38,931 nt of DNA, from the NCBI GenBank assembly GCA_002104905.1, contig MCFE01000758.1, positions 1 to 38,931 of the forward strand, in the 5' to 3' direction. Shown one piece after another: positions 10,135 to 20,900 of the stretch. This stretch comes from Basidiobolus meristosporus CBS 931.73. Taxonomy: Eukaryota; Basidiobolomycota; Basidiobolomycetes; Basidiobolales; Basidiobolaceae. Below the pieces are notes generated by a model. It was not told the origin of the DNA. It ran no database searches and saw only the letters and a program-made list of their open reading frames with translations. Every line of letters starts with the position of its first letter. Position 1 is the first letter of the stretch. Made by a program: the position numbers and the translations under genes.

Positions 10135-12808
10135 TCATGAGCGGTGAGGTGATTCAACCAGTGAAGCGGAACTGACCAGAGAATGGGCAGATATGCTCTT
10201 CAACAGGGCGCTTAGATCAGTTCTAGATCCTTTGGACCTTTTAACGGTAGAATAAGAGCCAGTGAAGATTTCCGAGGAGTCGCTATCGTCTTCGCACAAC
10301 GAGCTGCCGGAAGTCACCTTCAAAGCGTCTTTGAACTGCTCCACCTGAGGCGAGATCCTGCCTACGGGCTTCGATTCGAAGGTTCTGATGATAGGCGCAG
10401 CGAGCCTTGGTTGCTTTATCTTCGACACAAATTTGTTCTTGGGAGGCTCTGAGTGGATGAACTCCAGCAGTGCCGGCTCGTAGACCACATCCAAACGTTC
10501 ATTGAGGTCAGGGAACAGTTGTTTCAGCTGGCTTTCATGCTTCAGAATCTCTCGGATCTGCTCTGGGGATGCAAATTGCTTTGTTGGCCAGGCCTGTGGA
10601 GAGGCCACTCCCTCAAACCATAATCCTTCGGCTTTTCTGGCCTGGATCAAGTTCGAGGAATAATCCGACAATCCTCCAATGCATAGGAGGTCTCCCGCGT
10701 AAAGCAAATAGTCCAACAGAATTTGATCCATAATCCCTGGCTCAGCCGAGCTTTGGTGGATGTGGAACCATATGGGCAAAGCTCGGATGAGCTCGTCGCC
10801 CGCTTCTCGGTCAAGCAGCTTCTTGAAGACCAGAAGGATGTTGGTACAGTCCGCGCTAGTAATATGTTCTCTTGCGCCGTAGTCTATTAGCTTTTGGTGT
10901 AAATTAAGCCTAAATCGCAGATTCAGTGCTTTGTCAGCTATCACGGTCGACCCACTACGTGAATGTTTATGACTAGTGGCGTGCAGGTTGGGCGACAATG
11001 AGTTGATTAGAAAGTGGGTATATTCGCTTCGCACTACGAAGCTGTCGTTGGAAAGGAAAGGCAGAGTGGGAGTGAGGATGGGGAAAGGCACCTCGTTCCT
11101 TGATTTCCCCTCAGTTTGAACCAGATTGTTCATGCAACGGAGTAACTCGAGTTCGAAGGGAGGCATTGGCGAGGGTGTGCTGCTCTCGTTCGGCTGTAGC
11201 TTGTTGACTAGAAATGCTAGGATATCGTTGATCTGCTCAGTGTAGTACAAGTGAGTCCCCAGCCCAGCTGTTTAAAAGTCCGGTTAGTTGATGCGCCTGG
11301 CAAGGATTTGTATTGAGAAAATTACTTATTGCTGAGAGCAAACCACTCTTGAGTTCGGCCTCCAATGCCGAGGGTTGTTCGGTCGGATTGTTGTGATACG
11401 TTGCTCGCAAACAGCCTACGAAGCAATTCAGGTATTCGAGGACGGAGATACCGATGCTGGGGATGGGGGAGTTCAAACACGACTCGAGAACCTTCACCAG
11501 CGCAACATTCTTACAGGTGGCTTTGTCTGTTTGGCATTCATTCAGTAGCCTCAACACCTCGTTCACTATGATGTGACGATAGGACGTCTATTTGAAATCA
11601 AGAGAATTTAGCTATCTCGGGCTCGGCTCGGCTATGTGAGCGACAGAAATTACCGCTACCAAGGGCATCATAAAAGAGACCAAGCTGATGGGCAATTGTG
11701 TCGTTTCGTACTGGTGATATTTCTCTATGTAGCTTCACGTGACAGCTTAGCAAGTCTGCCGCAAAGTGCGATTGACAAAACCTTTACCTAAACACCGAAT
11801 CTACCACCAGAAATAGGTTCAACGGCGCACTGCACTCCAACAGTTGCTGCAGGCATTTCAATGCAATAAAGTTGACTTGGTCTTCGTTGGTGCCTTTCTC
11901 CGACGAATCGCTCAGTGATTTCCGTGCGTCCACCGCGTCCAACCTTGCCAACATCAATTAACAACAACGCCCCGAGTAAGCGAACTGCTCGGTACCAACC
12001 TATCTTTTGGAACGTCGAGTTGAGTGACGTTGTTCAATATTCCGTAGACCAATTTGGTGTAATATGCTTTGGAGTGAGTTGTTTTCATAAGTGGCGAAAC
12101 CAAAATGGAATAGATTCCGTATAAGCCTAATAATCTACGTTTGCAGCTCGATTAGCTGGAAGTGTGACGAGAAAAATCCACCCATAATTAGCGGTACCTT
12201 TGCCCCAAGGTGTTTTCAGAGTCGCAACAAGCCAGTTCGGAAAATCGAGTTACTAGGCAATCTATGCTAACGGTCAAGGTCTCATCGACGCCGATTGTTG
12301 CAGCGTCAAAATGAAGGCAGAAATTGTGAAACTAAAGGATAATATGGGATTCGTTAAGTAGCTGTAGACGTGGGAGAGTTCCGGTACAAGCATTACCATA
12401 TTTCCCGCTTGCCAGGCGGCGTCGTTCAATTGCGCTATGCACTTTTCTGTAACTCTAACAGCACTTTTGGCAAACAGGTTGAGGTCTTTTTCGCAGCTCT
12501 CAACCAATTGCTGGAAAATCTTTAGAGCAACGACAACACCACTGTTTTCGACACTTTGGTTAGGAAAGGGAATCTGAGGAAGAGTCAATTTTGCTGGTCA
12601 CTAGAACTTACTCCCAATTTTTCTTGGCCAGATCCTTCAGTAAGCATTTCTCTAAGTACGCGGACACTTTAAGAAGTTTCACTGGCCTTGAGGAAGCGTA
12701 GTAGGACAAGTAAGCAAGCTCGCTCTGTCTGGGACCTTTCTCCACTCCAGTCGGATAGCAGTTGTTTACTAGTCTAACATGGTTTTTGCTTGGAATACAA
12801 GAACACAT
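10135..12808 (-). CDS. EFR3: EFR3, plasma-membrane anchor of PI4-kinase
   Basis: Efr3 is a palmitoylated HEAT/ARM-repeat protein that recruits the PI4KIII-alpha/Stt4 complex (with Ypp1/TTC7) to the plasma membrane. Exons 12808-12612, 12541-12397, 12331-12198, 12134-12000, 11943-11788, 11732-11654, 11587-11326 and 11267-10135 join in frame to 746 aa; introns are 55-70 nt. The N-terminus MCSCIPSKNHVRLVNNCYP carries cysteines at 2 and 4, the expected palmitoylation site. It continues with the LSYYASSRPVKLLKVSAYLE motif (human EFR3: L-YYA---P-KL--IG-YL). Later exons match the family in order: an FHNFCLHFDA segment, then RLLGLYGIYSILVSPLMKT, VYGILNNVTQLD and the SAITGLG segment. The C-terminal ~200 residues are Ser-rich and low complexity. 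The donor of the fourth intron is GTTGGT. Identification rests on the N-terminal half. Confidence 0.88.
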
Positions 12809-13442
12809 TTCAAAAGGCTATATACCTCCAAGCAAGGGAAGGTCGACACTAAAGGCCACTTCGGAAAGAAATGGACTATATAGCAAGAATCCAGCCCGAG
12901 AGTAATTAGCCAACTTCGGTACACAGGAATAATTCGACCAGTTATTGCGTAGAATTCCGAAATAGATTAGAGCAAATTTTGTAGGCAGGGAATTAATTGT
13001 TTTGCTATTTTAAAGGACATAAATACGCTCATTTGTCAACGACGAAAATGGAACCTGCGATAGAATTGGCAGAACCACTACATTGATACCATTTATACCG
13101 GCAGATCCTGGATAGGAAAACTGGGCATTGTGATCTCACTTGGGTGCAAACTCGTCCAAATCAATTGTCTATGCGGTTAGCAGTCAGTATTGATGACAGC
13201 CAACCCAGACAAATATGGCCATCTCCTTGTTGCTACGACAACGCGCTATTCTGATCCATGAAAGTAACGGGTGATTCGGTCCGAAACAGATTGGATTAAC
13301 ATGGACTGCTACTCCGGACTCCGACTAGTTAATCACGTTGGTGTAGATTGGTAGATTGGTGCAAAGTACAGGTCTCAACATGATGAATTCTCCGTGCCAA
13401 AGTAAACTCTTGCCAAGCACACTTTTCCTTCCAAAATCATAG
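12809..13442. other. Intergenic, upstream of EFR3
   Basis: This should contain the EFR3 promoter. No ORF with recognisable similarity, no repeat and no RNA gene was seen. Confidence 0.5.
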
Positions 13443-13470
13443 CCAATAGACGCAAGAGAACTATATAAAG
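13443..13470 (+). promoter_or_regulatory. CCAAT box plus TATA box
   Basis: CCAAT at 13443-13447 and TATATAAAG at 13462-13470, followed by a pyrimidine-rich CTCTCC stretch and an ATG at 13529. This is a plausible core promoter, but what it now drives looks broken (next entry). Confidence 0.45.
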
Positions 13471-13528
13471 GACTACAATTAGAGTGCGTCTTCGTTCTCT
13501 CCTTCGCCACTACCACAAAATCAATTGA

Positions 13529-13779
13529 ATGTCTGTTCCAAGCATTGCCTTGTCTTGCAAATTCATGGAATCCCCTCGACTATCTTCGGTATGTCCAGCA
13601 AGCCTATATTCTCGGTGCCAGCAATTTTTGTTTATCCATTTGCTAACACTGCCTCTCCCACACAGAGCTCGACACGTCTGTCCGTAGCCGTGAACAAGAA
13701 GTGAAGCCCAGAAATATCGCAATGTGGATAAGAACGGTGTCGTTCACCTCCACGTCAAGTCTGGTTAGTTCCCAGTGAC
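13529..13779 (+). pseudogene. Broken short gene of unknown product
   Basis: ATG at 13529 opens 20 codons (MSVPSIALSCKFM...). They are followed by a well-formed intron 13589-13665 (GTATGT donor, GCTAAC branch-like site, CACACAG acceptor). Spliced there, the frame stops after 33 codons at AACAAGAAGTGA. An alternative acceptor 2 nt further on runs open to TGA at 13777-13779. The third frame over the same stretch reads YRNVDKNGVVHLHVKSG before a stop, which looks more protein-like. A single-base indel is the simplest explanation. I do not recognise the family; it could also be a genuine short peptide gene. Confidence 0.35.
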
Positions 13780-13910
13780 CAACGCCATCTCCAAGCCGGA
13801 GCAAGGCCGAAGATATTTATTGGAAAAGCACTATGCTGTTTGGGATGATCTGTCACTGTGGCGATATTATATATCCTCGCCCAAATTATGCACTGCCCGT
13901 CCCACACGTC

Positions 13911-14213
13911 TGCAAGAGTAAAGCTGGCTTGACCTTGATTGGCGATGCCGCCCATCTCATGTCTCCAATTGCTGGTGCTGGTGTCAATATGGTCTTGTGG
14001 GATGGAAAAGAGCTCGCCTTGACCATTGCCAATGCTACCAAATCAAGTAAACCTCTAGCGGCCGCTATTACGGATTATGAGAAAAAGATGTATGGTATGA
14101 CGTGCCCCGCGGTTGCATTGAGTGCTTCCAAACTTAGTCTGATCTCTTCGGCGGCCTCAGTGTCTGAGATCGTTGAGGTGATGGCTCGAGCAAAGAGCAA
14201 AGTCCGCTCGTGA
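13911..14213 (+). pseudogene. C-terminal remnant of a FAD-dependent monooxygenase
   Basis: The reading frame contains GLTLIGDAAHLMSPIAGAG followed by VNMVLWDGKELA. This is the GD motif and adjoining FAD-ribityl contact region of class A flavoprotein monooxygenases (PF01494; salicylate-hydroxylase/TetX-like). After it comes the usual YEKKM helix and a short tail to TGA at 14211-14213. About 100 residues are left, against 400-450 in the family. No GxGxxG dinucleotide-binding start or DG motif is found upstream in any frame, so it cannot bind FAD as it stands. The frame extends a little upstream (ATG at 13833) into sequence that does not match the family. Confidence 0.7.
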
Positions 14214-15369
14214 ATGACACTCTTGGCCTCGCTTTAGCACCTTATAAATACCAATATGAGGGGAGTTGGCAACGCTGTCTCGATGGTCAAGCTGAATTTC
14301 TGAATCTTTGTGGAAGGTCATTTTATCGTGATGCCTTTTTATTGGCAGTGGAAAGAATCGTTGTGAGCAAGCTACTGTTTCATAGATATGCCTAATCATA
14401 TGTAAACTCTTCCCGACAAGATTGACTACAATATACAAGAGCGATGAAGAAACAACGGGCCACATCAGTAAGATTACTATGGCATCGCTTGCGAGTGGCT
14501 CAAATTGATATTCTATCTAATGGCTGAGTTTTCCATGATGTTATTGTTGCGTTCAGAGCACTAAAACTAATGCTCAAACCTACAAAAGCCATGGTACCAT
14601 ATAAGAAGTGTGAAATTATGGGTAGAAAGGTGGCTAAATGGTCGAGGTTGGAGTTCTAAGGTTCCATGTACTGGAGTTGCTCTGTCATCAATCCTCTATG
14701 CCGTAAGCATTTTAGGCCTTGGATACATAGAATTTTACTGCTCTCGGATCCGGGCAAGGCAGTCATATAAATTTAGAACATTGAATGCGGAGTGACAGGG
14801 GTTGCAAATTCGAATACGCTCATCCGAAATTCACAGGCTAGAAGACTCTGCCTTGTTCTCCCTCAGTAACAACATTGGTTACACTTGCCTTTGGTGAGAG
14901 CCGATTTTCCTATCCACTCATGTCGTAGCCGAAAAAGCCGTAATGGCACCGATGGTAGGATTCTCCGGCACGTTCTCTCGTAGCGGGTACCTTGGCTCGA
15001 GAACATTATTCACCCCCCAGTCCTAAGGTCAAGACTAGTACGAAGACTTGGGCTTGTAATCCACGCTCATACACACTTCTGTGAACGTGACACCAGACCC
15101 ATTGTCCCTCCATTACCCAACTCAACCCACATAATTACACTAGACCCCACACTAAAAGTCAAGTAGTCCTTCTCGAAGAAGAGGAGCAAATTAAATCCCT
15201 GGGTAACAATCAATCCCGAGATCGGATATTCGGCACTTTAGATGTCATAAGGCCGGTACGGTGATGTCAGTTTGGTTGGTGACTAGTCATGCCATGATAT
15301 CATATGTTCATTTAGGAATAGGCGGACTTTTGTTTGAAAAATAGAGAAGCCGCTCACTTCGACGTTAAC
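14214..15369. other. Intergenic, 1.16 kb
   Basis: No convincing coding sequence. A 61-codon ORF at 14610-14795 has one hydrophobic stretch but no start context or family match. The region upstream of 15370 should hold the promoter of the four-TM gene. No repeat copy was noticed. Confidence 0.45.
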
Positions 15370-16139
15370 ATGCTAACACGTACCTTCTATTTCATACTAT
15401 TCCTGGTGTTTTTGGGATCCTATGGATTGACCATTAATTCCCTCTTTTCCACTAGCTGGATTCACTTCATGCAGCCTGCAAACACCCCTCCTGGCCCCAG
15501 GCCTTCTCCATTTCCTGGCCGCACCTCAGTCTACTATGGTCTGTTTCACCAGTGCACCATTGGCGGGCGGTGTAATTCGTTTCCTAACAGCACCAATGGT
15601 GACTGCCAAGAGCCGGGCTTTTGTATTCTGTGGAATCTGGCCAGAATTGCCATGATCTTGGCTGCAGTCATAGGTTCCTATCTTGTGATACATCTCCTCG
15701 GTCTGGTATTCGGAAGCTCTGAGAAGCGTCAACGAGGCTGGAAAATCGTGGTGTTCGTATTGTTTGTCATAGGTAAGCTAGTTTATGTCGCTTTGTTTTC
15801 GTAGTCAAGATACTAAGTGGGAAACCTCTAGCACTCTTTCAAATCCTAGGGATGGCGATCATAGCGCACCTCTTCTCCACCTCCACACTGTTCTATGTTG
15901 GAACGAACTATGGTAGTTGTTTTGTGCTTAATATTATCAGCTGGATCGTCGAAGTGTTTTCAGCAGGGTTTCTCTTTGTATATTCCTGGAAGCACAGTGG
16001 TGTTGCCCAATACGAGCCCATCCCCGAAAATCCAGCAGACGAGCATGCTCCACCGGCCGTCGAACACACCTACACAAACCCACCAGCAGCCGTGCATTCC
16101 GAGGCGTCGGAACGAAGCCTGCAAGAGGAAACTAATTGA
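15370..16139 (+). CDS. Four-TM SUR7/claudin-like membrane protein
   Basis: Exons 15370-15772 and 15832-16139 give 236 aa. The 59-nt intron has a GTAAGC donor, a TACTAAG branch-like site and a CTCTAG acceptor. TM1 (residues ~5-28) is followed by an extracellular loop with a GLFHQC motif and further cysteines (GRC, GDC, GFC). TM2, TM3 and TM4 follow (WNLARIAMILAAVIGSYLV; VVFVLFVIALFQILGMAIIA; VLNIISWIVEVFSAGFLF). A ~50-residue Pro/Glu-rich cytosolic tail contains YEPIPENPADE. This topology, with a cysteine-bearing first loop, is that of the PMP22/claudin/SUR7-PalI superfamily, which in fungi includes eisosome and cortical-patch proteins. The exact subfamily is not clear. ATG 15370 is the first ATG in the frame and starts just before TM1. 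Confidence 0.72.
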
Positions 16140-16181
16140 AGTTTGACACTTGTTTAATTATTTGCATGACGAGCATTTCTC

Positions 16182-16187
16182 AATAAA
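16182..16187 (+). terminator. Polyadenylation signal of the four-TM gene
   Basis: AATAAA lies 43 nt after the stop of the SUR7/claudin-like gene. Confidence 0.6.
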
Positions 16188-16561
16188 TTGAATCTTCAAT
16201 CCAAACTGTGAACAATGTGACTTGTTTCATCACCACCGATCCAGCGACAAACCAATCAACGCCAGGATTGCTGAAGTAATTCTATCATTAAATGATGATG
16301 GCGGCTAGATTCAGGTTTGCTGAACGAACCAACCAGGAAGTCTTGTAACAAACGAATTTAGGCGGATATAGGCGCATTCAATGACTGCTTTGAAATGCAT
16401 GGAATCGATTTGAGATTCACTGGCAAAACGTGACCGCCAACTAGAGATATTTTCTCACCTAATGCTTCTTTCTATTCAACCCACACTCCGCCTCTGACCT
16501 CCACAGCTTTGCACATATTTCCAAGCGTACATAGTGTTTTGTCTTTGTTATTGCTGCCCCA
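16188..16561. other. Intergenic promoter region
   Basis: Separates the four-TM gene from the peroxiredoxin-like/F-box gene on the same strand. It contains pyrimidine-rich stretches just before the next ATG (CTTTCTATTC, CCTCTGACCTCC). No gene or repeat was seen. Confidence 0.4.
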
Positions 16562-17648
16562 ATGTTCCTTCAAACGGACGCCAAGTTTTACTTTCCGAAG
16601 GCTGTGACTACAGTTGAAGGCGACACACTGAACGTTGAAGAGCTCGCTGCAAAGTACAATTTAATATTGTTAACACTAAAGGTATCTCTCTGCTTTCAAC
16701 CTTCAAGGAAGTTCGTCAGACCAACCACTGAATTCTCGTAGGCACCAGGGTGTCCAATATGCCCCCATTTGTTAATGCTTTTGAACTTCCTCGGCTTAAG
16801 CTTGACAAGCCCTGGCGGGGCTTTAGAAGATCCTTTTGAGCACACCACTCTGCAGGTATCCAAAGAAGATTTGGAGGTATCGTAACCATTTTTCTCAAGC
16901 TCATATTTCAACTGGCAGCTAACCTAACCCTTCTTAGTTCAATCGCATTCTGCTACGCACCGACAGCTATTTCCTAGTCCTATGCCCTGGGGAGGTTTCA
17001 CAGCTTGTGGAACTACGGGAGGCCACGAACTTCGGCGAACACTCCTTTATCGTAGATACTGAACTTTCTCTGTCGCGCAGCATTGGTCTATGCATGACGA
17101 TGACTCATATCTGGCCATCAATACTCCACATACAGCCATACACTCTAAAAATCTCACCCATCAAATTTGGCAGAGAGCCAGGGTTTTATGGACACCATTC
17201 TTTAATGTCATTCTTGAGCGCGACCAGATTTGAGGTCGAGGTTCGGTCACTGCGTACCATCTATCGTGCGGATAGAGTGATGGATAACTTGAAGGAGCTT
17301 ATCGAAAGAACACCGGTGTTTGTCACCAAATCCTTCATCTTGCCTATCGAAATATTGGATCGGACGCTTCAGTACTTGGATTTCGCCACTTTGCAAAATA
17401 TCATGAACGTTTCGAGGCAGTGGCACATGCTTGGCTTGCGCACGTTGAAGAATCAGCTTCGGAGCTCCATTGAGGCGCTCAAAGAGCTGCTGCCCAAGCT
17501 TGACAATGGGGAGATTGCAATGCTAATCCACAATGACCATTGGAAATGCTACTACAGACCGCCCGTGCCGGTCAGCATGCTCAATCAGAGACTATCCAAG
17601 TTAATCATAGGAATCTCCAATGCGCAAACCGCATCCAGCTCAACATGA
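16562..17648 (+). CDS. Peroxiredoxin-like (AhpC/TSA) domain fused to an F-box
   Basis: Exons 16562-16681, 16742-16876 and 16938-17648 give 321 aa in frame. Residues 1-~215 look like a PRXL2/AAED1-type thioredoxin fold. After a first beta-alpha unit comes APGCPICPH (CxxC, Cys44/Cys47) at the peroxidatic-cysteine site. A strand (YFLVLCPGE) follows, then FIVDTELSLSRSIGL, equivalent to the Dp-r-ly--lG segment, and a late RFEVEVRSLRTIYRADRV. Residues ~220-258 (LPIEILDRTLQYLDFATLQ, then VSRQWHMLG) fit an F-box, which binds Skp1 in SCF ubiquitin ligases. The remainder (~260-321) is helical with no repeat type recognised. A role as a redox-linked SCF adaptor is inference. The exon 2 donor could instead be at 16856, which would remove seven codons. 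Confidence 0.7.
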
Positions 17649-17941
17649 ATGGAAACGGACACCACTAGCCATATATGTATAAAATCACTATATAATTAAC
17701 GATAACCACCCAGCCACCATGTACTCGTTGGTAGCGTATGTGCGGTGAATGTAAACACTTTGCTGACAGCAGTTTATAAATAATCGGAAATTTATGTAAG
17801 ATTGGCATCTGCCGCCCTCATCTTCAATTGGTCCATTTTACTACACCCATCTAACCCAAAAACATCGTGATCCTCGAACCAGCCAATGTTTCGACTATCA
17901 AGAACCATGAAACACTGAAACATGGCTCTGCTGCAAAGCAA

Positions 17942-20900
17942 TTACCGGGGTTTCAAAGGCTTATAGAGCATACTCCCACTGCTCTCACTCCCCTCTTCAC
18001 TAGGCGAGTGGCTTTGTGAGGCAGACAGGTTGAGGGAGGACAAGTGAGCAAGCTGGCTGGGAGTCTGGTAGCCGATTCTCTCTAGAGATTCGGAAGGGAT
18101 GAGCCCGCTATTTGAGGACCAGTTGCTCAAGGCCTTCTGGGTCTTTCTGCGCTTTTGCTTCTCGAAATCCGACCATTTCTTCATGACAATCTTTGCGGCG
18201 TCGAACTCCCCGTCCGCATCCCCATGACTCTCTTGTTTGCCGGTGCCGGCAACCTTTCTGGTCTGTCCCCAGCTGAAATCATCGAAATGCCAGAAGGAGT
18301 ACACCGGTAACACGAAATTCCATATAAACAAGGCCAATAGGTAGATCAGCATCCAGCCAACATACACCAGTTTTCTAGTGGTCATCAGGATCAACACCGC
18401 CGGAAGCCCTAGGATGATCGCAAGCAGGATCAGGGGGATAATCGGGACTGGGGTGGTGATGAACGAGATCACCACCAGATAGATCGTGAAGCAAATGGCA
18501 GCGGGTAGCACAACGGTCCCAACCAGCTCCATAAACACCACGAACTGCATTGAGAAGCAGAATGTACCACACAGATCACGAATAAGCACCAACTCCAGCA
18601 GGTTGTGCACCGTGGAATTGATCCAGCGTCGTCGCTGCGACAAGAGCACTCTGAACGACTCTGGCACCACTGTTTTGCACACAGCCTGTGGTACGAAAAT
18701 CATCTTGCGCTTAGGGAAGGTGCGCAGCATCATAGTGCTGAGGAAGCGATCCTCGCCCAGAAGGAGAAGGTTCTTCTTGTGCAGAGTGTCGACCACGTTT
18801 TCGGAGTAGTGATCGATGATGTCGGGGCTGGCCAGCACGGGGACCCAAAAGTCATTCGAGCCTTTGGGCGCCTTGATCCGATACATACAGAAGCATCCCG
18901 GCAGGCAGGTCACCCCTCCGAATATGGACTCGAAGGCCTTGTTTAGATGGTGGGAGATGTAGTACTCGAACACCTGGATCATGGTCACCCAGCTGTTGCG
19001 TTTGTTGGCGATCTTCGTCTCCCCACAAAGACCCATGATCTGGGGATCGCGCACCATACAGGACACCATACGGGTGACCGAATCTGGATAAACTTTGGTG
19101 TCCGCGTCCACCATGAGCACGATCTCGAAATGATCTGGACTAATGCCGGTGACGCTCCAAATCGCATTGAACAATTCGTACTCCATCTCGGTCATGCGGT
19201 CATCAAACATGACATGCTGCAGGAAGGACATCAGGATGATCTGGCTGTCTCGCTTGCCTCGGTTTCCGGGCTTGGGGCCGTCCGCTTCCTCAGGAGTGCC
19301 GCACTTGGCGATCACGATCATGGGGACCTTGGTCTGCTTCTCCATCGGCACGGTGGACTCGTCGAATCGGTAGTACCCAGCGTATACCTTGGCCATGTTG
19401 TGTCTCTTGGCGCCGTCGGCGATGGCTATGTATGAATAGGGCTGGACGTGCTCGGGGGAGATGACAAAATCCTTCATCATCGAGACACAGATGTCTGGGG
19501 TGGAAAGTTGGTTTCCGGCCCCCACAATCAGACCGTCAGCGATCACCAGGATCATCTTGTGTGAGACTGGGTAGTCGGTCAAGGCCAGCGAATCTAGCGT
19601 GGTCCGTATGCCCAGCTCGTCCTCGGAGTACGCGGTCACCAGCATGATGGTGTAGGCAAGGGGGAAATTGAACGGTTGGAAGGCGGCGGGCGGTGCCGTT
19701 GGCGGCACATGGATGTTTCCGAGTATGGTGGACGATCCGGTCGAGTTGCGTCTCGAGGTACTCCCGGGCGTGGCCAATGAGCTGACCGAGTCGCTCCCCC
19801 AGCCCCTGTTTTTGGCCCTCATCTCATGTGAGAGGTTGTTGTAAGACCGCTTCGTAGAAAAATCATGCTGTGGCGTGGAGAATCGACTGGTGCTCGGTAA
19901 CAGGAGATTGCTGGATTTGGCCGGGCTGTTTCCGTTTCGGACGTAAGAAGGAATGGCGACGTTGCTCGGACTCTCGCTCCATTTCTCGATGGCCTCGATA
20001 CGCTTCCGTCGCTCTTCGTAGGTCTCCTGACGAAAGCTGCCCAGCCGCCAGCTCAGCACCCAGCCGAAGAATACCGCGAGGAAGAATTTGCTCAGAACCA
20101 CACCGAGAATTACGATCAACGATATATAGAGGATGATGTTTGATATGATGCATCCCATCGACGTAGTGTCCAGTGAGCCCACTTTCAGAATGCCCACCGC
20201 GCAGTCGGCCTCATCTCGATGATAGTTGGCCAGCATAAAGGTCACGTCTGTTCCACGATATGGCGAGTTCTGCGACCCAAGCTGTTCGTAGATCGGTGGC
20301 TTTTGGTAGGCTGTCCTCAGTGAGTTCAGCAGATTCATGTCCAGGACATTGCTTCGTAGAGGTTCAGTTAGATCTCGACCGTTCTCAAATGATACACGTC
20401 ACTACAATTACCCGTTGTAGACCACAAGGTTCCGGTCCTTCCTCTGGATATCCTTCCATTCATAGTAAACGTCGCCCAGCAGCGGTAGACCCCGCAATGG
20501 GTTCGTGTTCAAACCCAGATGGCATCCAACACCGGCGGCATTTTCCGTCGGGTCTGGATAGTGGGTGCTGTTGCGTACGACGCAAGGAAAGAACGTCGCG
20601 GGGACGGCCCCGTTGCTCCCTCCCCACATCCTGTTACACCCCTTGTTCGTGCTCTGGAATAAAAAAGAGATGTCCATCGAACCAGCTATGGCTGTGATGT
20701 CCCCGCCTTGAGGGATCAGGCTATTGGTGGAATGGGAGTAACCGGCAATTTGATACGCTCTTCCATGGACCACAGTATAGTCCGAGCCTATTGTCCCTTG
20801 CCGGACTCTTGGGGCAACCCTCCATCCACACAACACCTGTTGTAATCCAAAGGTAAGAAATCCGACGACCAGACACAGGAAGAAGATGATTGTGCAAAGA

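Noticed and set aside
13325-13516. 63-codon minus-strand ORF before the broken gene
   Set aside because: It is antisense to the CCAAT/TATA promoter, lacks any motif and looks like chance.
14795-14820. Possible tRNA B-box-like stretch (GCAAATTCGAATAC)
   Set aside because: No GGTTCRANTCC match, no A box at the right distance, and no cloverleaf can be drawn.
18605-19435. Plus-strand ORFs opposite chitin synthase B (113 and 162 codons)
   Set aside because: They are antisense shadows of the highly conserved catalytic exon with no domain of their own. Similar shadows lie opposite chitin synthase A at 2106-2691.
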